DNA from: Hyphomicrobiales bacterium
GTDB taxonomy: Bacteria; Pseudomonadota; Alphaproteobacteria; Rhizobiales; OSC116
Assembly: GCA_013214705.1 (NCBI GenBank)
Contig: JABSRZ010000004.1
Span: 186,001 to 250,000, forward strand
DNA length: 64,000 bases
Reading direction: 5' to 3'
Part shown: positions 49,138 through 58,749 of the stretch, one piece after another
How positions within the stretch are numbered: position 1 is the first letter of the stretch
Layout: the number at the start of each line of letters is the position of its first letter
Program-made: the position numbers and the translations under genes
The notes under the pieces: model-generated
Told to the model about the DNA's origin: nothing
Seen by the model: the letters and a program-made list of their open reading frames with translations, nothing else
Databases searched by the model: none

Positions 49138-50646
49138 ATGCTATTTAATTCATTAGAATTTATCTATTTATTTATGCCGTTGGTATTGGTGGTGTTTTAT
49201 TGCCTTAAATATTATCACTGGGAGAACGCCACCATATGGTGGCTCATCATTGCCTCGCTGTCTTTTTACGCATGGTGGAGCCCGCCTCATCTAGTGTTAT
49301 TAATTGGCTCGGTTATTTTTAATTTCTTAATTCACAAATTAATTTTACGCAGCTATAGCCTGGTCATTCTAACGTTTGGCATCATCATAAACTTAAGCCT
49401 ATTAGGCTATTTCAAATATGCCGATTTTCTAATTGGCAATTTCAATCTCGTCACTGGTGATGATGTGCCTGCACTGCAAATTATATTGCCGTTGGCCATT
49501 TCTTTTTTCACCTTCCAACAAATTTCATTTTTACTCGATACCCATAACCGCAAAATTACAAAATGTGATTTCTCTAAATATTGTTTGTTTGTGGTGTTTT
49601 TTCCGCAATTAATTGCCGGGCCAATTGTGTTGCAAAAACACACCATCAATCAATTTAATATATCGCATTTCTACCGAAAAATATTCGCCAACTTTTCGGT
49701 CGGCATCACATTATTCATCATCGGTCTGTTTAAAAAAATAGTCATAGCCGATAGTATGTCACCCATTGTGGGCGGTGTATTTTCGCTGGCCGAAGCGGGT
49801 GAACCGGTGCCATTTGCCGCCGCTTGGATGGGCAGCATTGCTTATACATTTCAAATTTATTTTGACTTTTCGGGCTATTGTGACATGGCATTAGGCCTCG
49901 CGCGGATGTTTGGCATTCGCTTGCCGATTAATTTCAATTCGCCATATAAAGCCATAAATATTGTGGATTTTTGGCGACGTTGGCACATAACCCTATCATT
50001 ATTTTTAAGAAATTACCTATATTTCCCGTTGGGCGGCAATCGCCACGGCATTGCGCGCCGATATCTCAACCTGACCATCACCATGGTGCTCGGCGGCCTG
50101 TGGCATGGTGCAAGTTGGAACTTTGTATTTTGGGGGTTTTTGCATGGCTTATTCTTGACCATAAATCATGCTTGGAATTTTTTTATACCCAAGGACAATT
50201 TCATGCCTAATTTTATCGCCAAATGCCTATCTCACTCCGTCACCATGTTTGGCGTCATCATCGCTTGGGTATTTTTCAGAGCCGAATCCTTTAGCGCCGC
50301 CCAAGCCATTTTAAAAGGTATGTTTGGCTATGAAGAGGTTTATCAATATAAATTATGGGAAAATATTTACGCTGAGAACCTGTATTTTTGGTATTTTGCA
50401 CCCGCCATCGCCGCTATAATTTACCTAACCCCAAATGCCGCCGAACTGGCGCGAAAATACCGACCCGCCATTGAATTCAGCTACAATTTTACCCGGCTGA
50501 CATGGCTTACCAGATCTATATTCAATTTTTTAGCTTGGCGACCGACTTTGATTTGGGGCGTTGCCTTTGGCGTTTTGGGTTTGGCGAGCCTGATGCAAGT
50601 CTATCGGTTAGATGAATTGACGGAATTTATCTATTTTAACTTTTAG
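49138..50646 (+). CDS. algI: MBOAT O-acetyltransferase, AlgI-like
   Basis: 502 residues, 10 or more membrane segments. MLFNSLEFIYLFMPLVLVVFY is the classic AlgI opening; INFNSPYKAINIVDFWRRWHITLSLFLRNYLYFPLGGNRHG and LGGLWHGASWNFVFWG carry the conserved MBOAT signatures with the catalytic His. It moves acetyl groups across the inner membrane for polymer O-acetylation. A TTG at 49123 would add five codons, but the ATG at 49138 has AGTAGGACCC before it and fits the family start. Confidence 0.92.
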   Translation: MLFNSLEFIYLFMPLVLVVFYCLKYYHWENATIWWLIIASLSFYAWWSPPHLVLLIGSVIFNFLIHKLILRSYSLVILTFGIIINLSLLGYFKYADFLIGNFNLVTGDDVPALQIILPLAISFFTFQQISFLLDTHNRKITKCDFSKYCLFVVFFPQLIAGPIVLQKHTINQFNISHFYRKIFANFSVGITLFIIGLFKKIVIADSMSPIVGGVFSLAEAGEPVPFAAAWMGSIAYTFQIYFDFSGYCDMALGLARMFGIRLPINFNSPYKAINIVDFWRRWHITLSLFLRNYLYFPLGGNRHGIARRYLNLTITMVLGGLWHGASWNFVFWGFLHGLFLTINHAWNFFIPKDNFMPNFIAKCLSHSVTMFGVIIAWVFFRAESFSAAQAILKGMFGYEEVYQYKLWENIYAENLYFWYFAPAIAAIIYLTPNAAELARKYRPAIEFSYNFTRLTWLTRSIFNFLAWRPTLIWGVAFGVLGLASLMQVYRLDELTEFIYFNF

Positions 50647-50847
50647 CCTTGCCCAAACATGCCAACAAACCAGTAACAAACCGATTGGCCTCTGCTCCTT
50701 TCAGATGTTCACTGAGCCACGCGTATAGACCATGCCATTTTGGTTGGCTTTTTTTGCAAATTGCAAATGAAATTGCAAAAACTCAACCACTCCACCTCAT
50801 CAACCAGTTAAGGCCTTGAGTTATAACACCTAAATACAGGTTTAATT
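50647..50847. other. Intergenic region upstream of the sensory genes
   Basis: About 200 bp. It contains three TTGCAAA-type words (around 50755-50780: TTTGCAAATTGCAAATG then AATTGCAAAAAC), about 80 bp before the sigma54-like promoter, a plausible enhancer position for the response regulator. Otherwise there is no gene. Confidence 0.4.
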
Positions 50848-50863
50848 TGGCATATAAACTGCG
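50848..50863 (+). promoter_or_regulatory. Sigma54-like promoter of the sensory operon
   Basis: TGGCATATAAACTGCG keeps the GG-N10-GC spacing; the -12 half (CTGC) deviates by one base. It lies 35 bp upstream of the PhnD-like ATG. If used, the regulator would activate its own operon. Confidence 0.55.
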
Positions 50864-50897
50864 TTGTTTTTAATAGCAAATTTATAAAGGCAACATC

Positions 50898-51737
50898 ATG
50901 AAAAATATTTTAATCATATTCATTGTAATTTTAAATTTAAATAGCGTTTCACAAGCAAAAATAAAAATTTCATTCGGACTTTATAGTTCTGACAAACCAA
51001 GTCTGATGGTTCAACAATTTCGACCGCTGTTAAATTATCTCGAAACCGCATTGTCTATAAAATTACGCGATGATGTGAAAATCAAAACTCAAGTTTTCGC
51101 CACCTACGAATTGGGCATCAACGCCATTGCAACGGGCATGGTTGACTTTTCCCGGCTTGGCCCCGCCTCTTATGTTTTTGCCAAAAGCCAACAGCCAGAC
51201 CTGTCGATACTTGCGGTTGAAAACCAAAAAGGGCGGACATTTTTTTATGGCATTATCGCCATTGCGGAAGACAGCGACATCGTTGCCGTTAACGATTTAA
51301 ATGGAAGAAGCTTTGCTTTTGGCGATGAAAGATCTACAATTGGTAGATATCTATCCCAGAATTACTTGGTCACCTACGGAATTAAAGCCGGTGATCTTGC
51401 AAATTATAGCTATCTGGGACGCCACGACAAAGTCGGAATGGCCGTTGCCGCCAAAGCATTTGATGCTGGCGCACTCAAACAAAGCACTTTTAAAAAGCTA
51501 GTTGCAAATGGCCATAAAATTAAAAAACTCGCCGATTTTAAAAATGTTACCAAACCCTGGGTTGCCAGTAAAAACTTAAATGTTGCGATTAAAGCCGCGC
51601 TGGTAGACGCTCTCTTATCTCTTAAAGACCAAAAAATCTTAACCCAGTTTGGCAAAAGCGGTTTCTCAATTGTTACAGACAGTCACTTTGATGTCATCCG
51701 CACGGCAATTTTCAAGAATAGTCACTTTTTCGAGTGA
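50898..51737 (+). CDS. PhnD-like periplasmic substrate-binding protein, orphan
   Basis: 279 residues. Signal peptide MKNILIIFIVILNLNSVSQA (cleavage near 20). KISFGLYSSDKPSLMVQQFRPLLNYLETAL, FATYELGINAIATGMVDFSRLGPASYVFAKSQQPDLSIL and GRSFAFGDERSTIGRYLSQNYL match the PhnD/phosphate-phosphonate binding family. No ABC permease or ATPase is nearby. It is instead followed after 23 bp by a hybrid histidine kinase, so it is likely a periplasmic co-sensor presenting a ligand to the kinase (inference). The ligand is unknown; oxyanions and other small molecules are both reported in the family. Confidence 0.85.
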   Translation: MKNILIIFIVILNLNSVSQAKIKISFGLYSSDKPSLMVQQFRPLLNYLETALSIKLRDDVKIKTQVFATYELGINAIATGMVDFSRLGPASYVFAKSQQPDLSILAVENQKGRTFFYGIIAIAEDSDIVAVNDLNGRSFAFGDERSTIGRYLSQNYLVTYGIKAGDLANYSYLGRHDKVGMAVAAKAFDAGALKQSTFKKLVANGHKIKKLADFKNVTKPWVASKNLNVAIKAALVDALLSLKDQKILTQFGKSGFSIVTDSHFDVIRTAIFKNSHFFE

Positions 51738-51760
51738 ACCAACGTTAGGAGTAATTTTTT

Positions 51761-53695
51761 ATGACCTTAACATATAGCATACCCAGTTTTAAAAAAATTG
51801 AATCCTTCAATCTGTGGCAACAAGTGTCCGGCGCGCTCATTTTGCTCGGCTTGGTCATTGGTGGCTTGTCGCTTTATTTGTCCAACATATATGTTAAGCA
51901 AAGCGCAGAAAGCATTATCATTGATCAGAACGAGAGAGTGTTAAATTTTCTCACCGCTGGCAGTATCGATGCCATAATTTCTGAAGATAGACCGGTGCTT
52001 GAAACCTTAATAACTCAAATTATTTACACAGACCCGTTCATTCAAAAAATCACCCTGATGAATGAATCGGGCGAAATTTTAGTTGCCAAGGCCAATGAAC
52101 AACATGCCACCGCCGCACAACCGGCCATTTATTTTCAGGACATTATATTTGAAGGTGAAAAATTTGGCTCGATTGAAATTTGTTGGAATATTGAAGCCTA
52201 TTTGGGTCAAATTTTAAAGCAAACCAACCGGATCATGTTCATTATGGGCGCGGTTGTGTTGGTGCTGGCGCTGTCTTTCTACTTCCTCACCAAGCATTTC
52301 ATCGTGCGGCCAATTGCCATCGTCAACCAAAAAATCGCCGAAATATCAAACGGTAAACCGTTTAGAGATATAAAATTCAATGCTGGCACAGCGGTTGAAT
52401 TGAAAAATCTGGCCGAGGCGGTCAACGACTTGCAAAAATCAAACGCCCAGCGGGCAAAAATATTGCTTGATTTAGAAGACGCAAAAGAAACAGCGGTGGC
52501 ATCTAACAAAGCTAAAAACAAATTTCTGGCTTTAATGAGCCATGAAATTAGGACGCCCATCAATGGCATTATTGGCATGACAGAAACCCTAAAGGACGAA
52601 AATACAAAACTAGACCATGGGAAATATATCCAAATTATTTTGGACAGCACCGAAAATCTAATTCGCATCATTGATGACATTTTGGATTTTTCTAGAATTG
52701 AAAAAAACAAACTTTTATTGGTGGATAAACCATTTAATTTGGCACAATTGATTGAGCAAACCAAAAGCCAATTTGAAATTTTGGCCCAAAGTATGCATTT
52801 GAAATTTGAAATCATTAGCCATGGAGATCTGGAAATGCAGCTGCTTGGCGACTTCACCCACCTTAAGCAAGTAACCGACAATCTGTTATCTAACGCGTTT
52901 AAATTCACCGAAAAGGGCGGCGTGAAGCTAACCATCGTCATAACCGATTTGAATGCGACCGAAAAACGAATTCAATTTTGCATTCAGGACACGGGAATTG
53001 GCATCGATCCAAAAAATCATGCCAAAATATTTAAAGAATTTAAACAATTGGACGAAGGCTATGACCGGGCTTATATGGGGCTAGGTTTGGGGCTAACTTT
53101 GTCGCAACGCATTATACGCAAAATGGCCAGTGAGATATTTGTCAAAAGCCAACAAGGTTTTGGCACTCAGTTTACTTTTGGCATAAAGCTAAAAAAAGCC
53201 ACCCAAAAAGCCGATCAATATTGCGTTGCCAAAACAGCTATGGTGCCAAATCTAGGCCAATTAGACGGCCGGCAATTTGAAATTTTATTGGTTGAGGACA
53301 GCATTATCAACCAGCAAGTTGTATGTGCAATGTTAAAAGATACGGCTTTTAACCTGTCAATCGTCGACAATGGACAACAGAGCGTCGAGCTGATGAAACA
53401 AATGGGAGAGGAAAAATTTGATGCCATCTTGATGGACATTTCAACCCCCAAAATGGACGGCGTCACCGCCACCAAATTAATACGTAAATTACCCTCTAAA
53501 TATAAAAACATACCCATTATTGCGCTCACCGCTCATGCTTATTCGGCAGATAAACAGCAGTTTTTAGCGGCCGGGATGAATGATTATATAGCCAAACCTG
53601 CGCGCAAAAATCAATTGATTGCAACCTTATATAAATGGGTAGATACACCTGATTGGCTGGACCATTCAAACACTGAATTACCGCAATATCACTAG
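51761..53695 (+). CDS. Hybrid histidine kinase with periplasmic sensor and C-terminal receiver
   Basis: 644 residues. TM1 at about 23-43, periplasmic sensor 44-157, TM2 158-177, HAMP about 178-232. HisKA has phospho-His261 in [15 protein letters not shown]; the ATPase has N-box [11 protein letters not shown]1 DTGIGID and G2 GLGLGLTLS. The C-terminal receiver (about 505-630) has VEDSIINQQ, phospho-Asp in [11 protein letters not shown] and Lys in YIAKPARK. A hybrid kinase needs an Hpt carrier to reach a DNA-binding regulator; both are encoded right downstream. GGAG precedes the start. It probably reads the PhnD-like protein. Confidence 0.92.
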   Translation: MTLTYSIPSFKKIESFNLWQQVSGALILLGLVIGGLSLYLSNIYVKQSAESIIIDQNERVLNFLTAGSIDAIISEDRPVLETLITQIIYTDPFIQKITLMNESGEILVAKANEQHATAAQPAIYFQDIIFEGEKFGSIEICWNIEAYLGQILKQTNRIMFIMGAVVLVLALSFYFLTKHFIVRPIAIVNQKIAEISNGKPFRDIKFNAGTAVELKNLAEAVNDLQKSNAQRAKILLDLEDAKETAVASNKAKNKFLALMSHEIRTPINGIIGMTETLKDENTKLDHGKYIQIILDSTENLIRIIDDILDFSRIEKNKLLLVDKPFNLAQLIEQTKSQFEILAQSMHLKFEIISHGDLEMQLLGDFTHLKQVTDNLLSNAFKFTEKGGVKLTIVITDLNATEKRIQFCIQDTGIGIDPKNHAKIFKEFKQLDEGYDRAYMGLGLGLTLSQRIIRKMASEIFVKSQQGFGTQFTFGIKLKKATQKADQYCVAKTAMVPNLGQLDGRQFEILLVEDSIINQQVVCAMLKDTAFNLSIVDNGQQSVELMKQMGEEKFDAILMDISTPKMDGVTATKLIRKLPSKYKNIPIIALTAHAYSADKQQFLAAGMNDYIAKPARKNQLIATLYKWVDTPDWLDHSNTELPQYH

Positions 53696-53707
53696 AAAGG
53701 AAGAACC

Positions 53708-55156
53708 ATGAATCACCTTGATATATTGATAATTGAAGATTCTTGCTCCTTGACGCAAACCTATATCGAATATTTAAAACCAACGGGTTTTAACGTCATT
53801 CATTGCGCCAATGGCACTGATGCCTTGAAATTAATTGATAGCCAATCCCCTTCATTGGTATTGCTAGATTTAAAATTGCCCGACATGCCGGGCATGAGAA
53901 TATTGGACCATATTCAAGCTTGCACCTCGCCGGCCAACGTCATCATCATCACCGCGCATGGCAGTGTTGAAATTGCGGTGGAGGCCATGCAAAAAGGCGC
54001 GTTTGATTTTCTGCTCAAGCCGTTCAGTGCAAATCGCTTGCGCACCACCGTGACCAATGCCTTCAACAACCGAAAATTGGTGCAAATTGTCAAAACTTTT
54101 GAAGCCGCTGTGCCCAATTATGCTTCCGATAGTTTTATTGGCCAAAGCCCGGCGATGAAAGCCATTTATCACATGATAAAAAATGCCGCCGCCAGCGACG
54201 CTGCGGTGTTCATCACCGGCGAAAGTGGCACTGGCAAAGAATTATGTGCCGAGGCATTGCATTCTAAGAGCAAACGTAACGCCCGGCCATTTGTGGTGGT
54301 CAATTGTGGCGCCATACCGCGCGAATTGCTCGAAAGCGAAATTTTTGGCCATAAAAAAGGCGCCTTCACTGGAGCCATTTCCGAGCGCGATGGCTTGGCT
54401 TCCACGGCCAATGGGGGTACGTTATTTTTAGATGAAATAGCCGAACTTGATATTAATCTGCAAATCAAATTACTTCGGTTTATCCAAACAAAAACTTTTA
54501 GAAAAGTTGGAGGAAATAAAGACATAACGGTCGACATTCGGTTTATCTGCGCCACAAATCGCAACCCTATTGAGCAAGTGCGTCTGGGCAAATTTAGAGA
54601 AGATTTATATTATCGGCTTAATGTCATCCCGATAGAAATGCCGCCATTGCGGCAACGCGAGGGCGATGTGTTGCTGTTGCTCAACCATTTTTTAAAATTG
54701 TTCAATGCCCAAGAAAATAAAGATTTTTTAAAATTTAGCGATGCCGCCCTTATGCAGTTGACCAACCACCCATGGCCGGGCAATGTGCGCGAATTACAAA
54801 ACGTAATTCAGCGGACGGTGGTTATGAATAACGGTGGGTTAATAACCAGCAATATGTTGCCGGCTTTAACGGCGCGCAGCACTGCAACGAGCACCCCAAT
54901 GAGCAACCAAGTGAACCAAATTGCCAACCCCACTTCGGCAAATTGGTTTGTACCAGATGGTAGCGAGGCTGATGGTGAACAGCCAAATTCTTCATCTGTC
55001 ATCAGTGCCGCAACGCCGTTGTGGATGATTGAAAAAAATGCCATTCAGCAAACCATCGATATATGCAAAGGCAATGTGGTGAAAGCGGCGGCATGTCTTG
55101 AATTAAGCCCATCTACCGTATACCGAAAAATGCGCAATTGGGGCATTGAATTATAA
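53708..55156 (+). CDS. Sigma54-dependent response regulator (NtrC/AlgB-type)
   Basis: 482 residues. Receiver with phospho-Asp54 in LVLLDLKLPDMPG; AAA+ domain with Walker A GESGTGKE (about 170), the sigma54-contact loop KKGAFTGAISERDG, Walker B GGTLFLDEI and LRQREGDVLLLLNHFL; a linker of about 50 low-complexity residues; C-terminal Fis-type HTH (QQTIDICKGNVVKAAACLELSPSTVYRKMRNW). It directly activates sigma54 promoters. The GG-N10-GC promoters before each alginate-locus unit are its likely targets. It begins 12 bp after the kinase and overlaps the Hpt gene end by 6 bp, convergent. Confidence 0.94.
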   Translation: MNHLDILIIEDSCSLTQTYIEYLKPTGFNVIHCANGTDALKLIDSQSPSLVLLDLKLPDMPGMRILDHIQACTSPANVIIITAHGSVEIAVEAMQKGAFDFLLKPFSANRLRTTVTNAFNNRKLVQIVKTFEAAVPNYASDSFIGQSPAMKAIYHMIKNAAASDAAVFITGESGTGKELCAEALHSKSKRNARPFVVVNCGAIPRELLESEIFGHKKGAFTGAISERDGLASTANGGTLFLDEIAELDINLQIKLLRFIQTKTFRKVGGNKDITVDIRFICATNRNPIEQVRLGKFREDLYYRLNVIPIEMPPLRQREGDVLLLLNHFLKLFNAQENKDFLKFSDAALMQLTNHPWPGNVRELQNVIQRTVVMNNGGLITSNMLPALTARSTATSTPMSNQVNQIANPTSANWFVPDGSEADGEQPNSSSVISAATPLWMIEKNAIQQTIDICKGNVVKAAACLELSPSTVYRKMRNWGIEL

Positions 55157-55474
55157 AATTCTAATTTTTGAAATTTCAGTTTTGTAGAAATTTGATACGT
55201 CGGCAATTATGTCAACAATCTGCTCGGAATTTTTACGCCGAGCGGCTTTTTCGACCAAAGCCATTGCGTCGCCTATTTGGGTTAAACCAAAATTATAGGA
55301 GGCGCTTTTTAAGGCGTGGCTTTCATTTTCAATTAAGTCAAAATCATCACAATCTAACCCCTTGGCAATATTGTCCAGATGGTATGTGGCTTCAGTTTTA
55401 TAAATTTCAAAAATTCGATGCGCAGCCGATTCTCCAATATCGAAAATCAAATTTTGTAGGATATTATTGTCCAT
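55151..55474 (-). CDS. Hpt-domain phosphotransfer protein
   Basis: 107 residues, a single four-helix Hpt domain. The phospho-accepting His53 lies in LIENESHALKSASYNFGLTQIGDAM, matching H-x-(L/I)-K-(G/S)-x-(S/A)-x-x-(F/L)-G. It is the expected middle carrier between the hybrid kinase and the sigma54 regulator. An upstream ATG (55486) lacks a ribosome site; ATG at 55474 has GGAG eight bases before it. It lies between the regulator (convergent, 6-bp overlap) and algD on the same strand (23 bp after the algD stop), so it may be co-transcribed with algD. Confidence 0.88.
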   Translation of the reverse strand: MDNNILQNLIFDIGESAAHRIFEIYKTEATYHLDNIAKGLDCDDFDLIENESHALKSASYNFGLTQIGDAMALVEKAARRKNSEQIVDIIADVSNFYKTEISKIRIL

Positions 55475-55497
55475 ATCAGTCTCCATTTATATTTTCA

Positions 55498-56871
55498 TTA
55501 CCAGCATATGCCTTGATATAGCGCGGTGTCACGTATTTTTGCATTCAACCTTACCAAATCAACGATAATTTTTTTCTGTGAAAAATTTTCAATTAAATCT
55601 TGATATTGTTTTAAATGATGGGTCACCACAATCACCTCAGACGCCTCACACACCTCCAAGGCCGTGTGGTTGTTTGGCGTCAATAGATCGGCGATAATTG
55701 AGTTGCTTTGGCCGTTCAGCGCTGATTTATGGGGTAAGTTGCCATCATGCACAACAATTGTTTTACCCCTATCTAACAATTGTTCGATGACAGCAATTAT
55801 AGGGCTTTCGCGCAAATCATCAGTACCAGATTTAAAAGTCACCCCCAAAAAACCGATTTTTTGGCAATGATTTTTACATATTAAATTGGTTATATAATTA
55901 ATATGCGCTTGGTTGCTGTTTATTATGCTGTTCAATACCGGTAAATTCAGATTGTAATAACCTGCCAAATTTTGAATCGCCCGCACATCTTTGGGCAAAC
56001 AAGAGCCACCAAAGGCCGTGCCGGGAGTTAAATATTTTCTGGATATATTTAGCTTATCGTCACTGCAAAAAATATTCATCACCTCATGGCTGTCGATTTT
56101 CGCAACCTTACACAACCGGCCAATTTCATTGGCAAATGACACTTTTAAAGCGTGCCATGTATTGTCGGTATATTTAATAAATTCTGCCACTTCAGTGTCA
56201 CATACAAAAACATGCCCTTGCATATCTTCATATAATTTACAGGCAATTTTGGCGGCTTTTTTGTCTTGGCTGCCAATGACCGTCTTGGGCGGGTTGAAAA
56301 AGTCTTTAATCGCGGTGGATTCTCTTAAAAATTCTGGGTTGAAACACACGCCAAAATCTAATGTATTTTTTTTACCCGATGCTTTTTCGATAATGGGTAT
56401 CAATATATCTTGGGTGGTGCCGGGTGGAATTGTGCTGCGAAATATAATCAGATGATAGGTATTTTTTTGTTTAAGTGCGATGCCGATTGTTTCTGCAACC
56501 GCTTTCAAGTGGCTGATGTCACAACTGCCATCACTATGACCGGGGGTGCACACGCTCACTAAACTTATATCCGAATTGATAACCGCAGTTTTGGCGTTGG
56601 TGGTTGCCTTAAAATTTTTCCGCTTTAAAGCTTCGGCCAGTTTTTCAGTTAACAAGGTTTCTGTAATCGGCGAAATGCCAGAATTCATTTGAGCGATTTT
56701 TAAAACGTCAAGGTCTACCCCAATCACATTATAGCCCATATTTGCAAAACAGACCGAGGTCACCGCGCCGACATAGCCCAAGCCGAAAACACTTAATTTG
56801 GGTCGGTCTATTACCTCTGTGGTGCTAAATCTTTTGGCTGTAATAGTTTCGAATTTTTCAAATTTTGTCAT
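55498..56871 (-). CDS. algD: GDP-mannose 6-dehydrogenase, AlgD-like
   Basis: 457 residues. N-terminal Rossmann FGLGYVGAVTSVCFANMGYNVIGVD; RSTIPPGTT and FNPEFLRESTAIKDFFNPPKTVIG; catalytic Cys in GTAFGGSCLPKDVRAI; C-terminal FKSGTDDLRESPIIAVIE. Features such as VCTPGHSDGSCD point to GDP-mannose dehydrogenases over UDP-glucose enzymes. It makes GDP-mannuronate, the Alg8 substrate. An upstream frame to 56922 exists; ATG at 56871 has GGAGGAAAAT and is chosen. A sigma54-like promoter lies 25 bp upstream. Confidence 0.9.
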   Translation of the reverse strand: MTKFEKFETITAKRFSTTEVIDRPKLSVFGLGYVGAVTSVCFANMGYNVIGVDLDVLKIAQMNSGISPITETLLTEKLAEALKRKNFKATTNAKTAVINSDISLVSVCTPGHSDGSCDISHLKAVAETIGIALKQKNTYHLIIFRSTIPPGTTQDILIPIIEKASGKKNTLDFGVCFNPEFLRESTAIKDFFNPPKTVIGSQDKKAAKIACKLYEDMQGHVFVCDTEVAEFIKYTDNTWHALKVSFANEIGRLCKVAKIDSHEVMNIFCSDDKLNISRKYLTPGTAFGGSCLPKDVRAIQNLAGYYNLNLPVLNSIINSNQAHINYITNLICKNHCQKIGFLGVTFKSGTDDLRESPIIAVIEQLLDRGKTIVVHDGNLPHKSALNGQSNSIIADLLTPNNHTALEVCEASEVIVVTHHLKQYQDLIENFSQKKIIVDLVRLNAKIRDTALYQGICW

Positions 56872-56895
56872 ATTTTCCTCCATACTCATATATTT

Positions 56896-56911
56896 TGCAG
56901 GATGCATGCCA
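56896..56911 (-). promoter_or_regulatory. Sigma54-like promoter of algD
   Basis: On the minus strand, TGGCATGCATCCTGCA shows GG-N10-GC with one mismatch in the -12 half. It is nearly the same as the algA site (TGGCATGGATTCTGCA), which argues against chance. Confidence 0.7.
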
Positions 56912-57030
56912 TGTTTGATCACATTTTAAGCATTTGATTTAATTGCCTATTTTTATATTTTTGAAAAACTATGCCACCGTTTGTGAGTTATTTCTAAAAC
57001 AAAACTCATTTTGCTTTTCCGCATAAAACA

Positions 57031-57051
57031 CGCCTCGATAAAATCAAGGCG
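57031..57051 (-). terminator. Hairpin downstream of algA
   Basis: CGCCTCGAT-AAA-ATCAAGGCG forms an 8-pair stem with one mismatch between algA (ending 57090) and algD. T-runs flank it on the plus-strand side, so it may act in both directions; it separates algA from algD transcription. Confidence 0.5.
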
Positions 57052-57089
57052 GTTTTTACAAGCGGTTTTTTTGACTGGTTGGCAAATCA

Positions 57090-58523
57090 TCAGGCGATGC
57101 GGTCGTAAATATCATCTAGCCTTACAATGTCATCTTCACCCAGATAATCACCAAATTGGACTTCTATAAATTCTACATCTTCATCAAACGGGTTGGCAAT
57201 CCGATGCACAGTTTCAACCGGTATATAGACCGCGTCATTCTCGCCCAGTATTTTTACCTCTCGCCCAACTGTAACTTCGGCTTTGCCTTTTACGATGGTC
57301 CAATGTTCGGCACGGTGGTGATGCAATTGCAGCGAAAGTTTTTGACCAGGATACACAGTGATATGCTTTAACTGAAACTTTTCGCCACTTTCGACCATTT
57401 TATAATTGCCCCAAGGCCGTTCTATATTTGAATGTGCAACGGTTTCTTTGCACTTTTCTGCCTTTAATTTGTCGATTAATTGTTTCAGATTGTCGGCTTG
57501 CGACTTGTCGGCAACCAACACCGCATCATCCATCGTAATCACCACCAGATTGTCAACTCCCAACACCGCCACAAGTTGCCCTTCGCTTCTTATATAGGAG
57601 TTTTTCGCTTTACTGGTAATCACTTTGCCTATTTTGACATTGCCAAACTCATCATGTTCACTACATTCCCAAACCGCCGCCCACGAGCCAATGTCGTGCC
57701 ATTGTGGATCTATTTCAAGCACTTTGGCCAGCTTGGTTTTTTCCATCAACGCATGATCAATTGATATCTTTCTAGTGTGTTGATAGGAATATTTATTGAG
57801 AAATAAATAATTGTTAGGCGCATCGCCGAGGAATATCGCCGCCTGACAATGTTTCACCATATTTGGTTCGAATTTTTTCAATTCGCTGATCAGTAATTTG
57901 GCCGGAAAAAGATACATACCGATATTCCATAAATAGTTTCCGGCTTCAATATATGCCTCGGCGAGTTTTTTTAACGGTTTTTCTTTAAACGCGATAATGG
58001 TTCTCAATTCATTTGCATTGCCTTCGCCAGCTTTTATATAGCCATAGGCTGATGAAGCCAAACGAGGTGATATGCCGAAGGCCACGAATGCTTTACCGTC
58101 AAGTGTATTTGAAGTTATGGCAGCTTTAATGGTCGATATTTTATCAATCAAGTGATCGCACGGAAATGTCAAAATATATATTTTGGGGTCGCGTTTAATG
58201 GCCTGAAGCGCGGCAATCAACATGGCTGGTCCGGTATCGCGCCCGCTGGGTTCTAAAATGACATCAATATCTAATGTGGTAATTTCTAACAATTGTTTTT
58301 TAACCAGATGTAGATGCTCCCGGTTGGTCATGATTAATGGTTTTTGTTCAAAATTCATTTCTAAGACACGTGAAATGGTTTGTTGAAACATGGTTTCTGA
58401 ACCGACCATAGGCTGAAACTGCTTTGGCAAATCTGGCCTAGAAATTGGCCATAGCCGACTGCCAGTGCCACCAGCAAGAATAACCGGAACTATGTTTTTT
58501 ATCGCTTTAGATTTAATTGACAT
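57090..58523 (-). CDS. algA: Mannose-1-phosphate guanylyltransferase / mannose-6-phosphate isomerase, AlgA-like
   Basis: 477 residues. N-terminal nucleotidyltransferase: PVILAGGTGSRLWPISRPDLPKQF, LEPSGRDTGPAMLIAA and FKEKP; C-terminal type II PMI cupin (about 360-477): NIERPWGNYKMVESGEKFQLKHI, LSLQLHHHRAEHWTIVKG, DEDVEFIEVQFGDYLGEDDIVRL. It supplies GDP-mannose for AlgD. A frame start at 58541 exists; ATG at 58523 (MSIKSK) has GTGGAGTTAAAA before it and is chosen. It is probably a single-gene unit, with its own sigma54-like promoter and a terminator hairpin. Confidence 0.94.
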   Translation of the reverse strand: MSIKSKAIKNIVPVILAGGTGSRLWPISRPDLPKQFQPMVGSETMFQQTISRVLEMNFEQKPLIMTNREHLHLVKKQLLEITTLDIDVILEPSGRDTGPAMLIAALQAIKRDPKIYILTFPCDHLIDKISTIKAAITSNTLDGKAFVAFGISPRLASSAYGYIKAGEGNANELRTIIAFKEKPLKKLAEAYIEAGNYLWNIGMYLFPAKLLISELKKFEPNMVKHCQAAIFLGDAPNNYLFLNKYSYQHTRKISIDHALMEKTKLAKVLEIDPQWHDIGSWAAVWECSEHDEFGNVKIGKVITSKAKNSYIRSEGQLVAVLGVDNLVVITMDDAVLVADKSQADNLKQLIDKLKAEKCKETVAHSNIERPWGNYKMVESGEKFQLKHITVYPGQKLSLQLHHHRAEHWTIVKGKAEVTVGREVKILGENDAVYIPVETVHRIANPFDEDVEFIEVQFGDYLGEDDIVRLDDIYDRIA

Positions 58524-58582
58524 TTTTAACTCCACAAACAAGGTTTACATGCTTAAAAGTTTGCACGCTCACTAGTTCATGT

Positions 58583-58600
58583 TTGCAGAATCCATGCCAC
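58583..58600 (-). promoter_or_regulatory. Sigma54-like promoter of algA
   Basis: On the minus strand, TGGCATGGATTCTGCAAA has GG-N10-GC spacing and nearly matches the algD site. It lies about 60 bp upstream of the algA ATG. Confidence 0.7.
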
Positions 58601-58749
58601 GCAGATATTATTGTATAAAAACAATGTCTTAACAATAATCAAAGCATAATTTATTGGCTCAGATCTAAACTTTTTTCATTTTAAATTGTAAAATAAAATA
58701 CTATTAGACTCTAAACGGGTTTGTCATCACAAGTGGCGCTGGTTTTACA

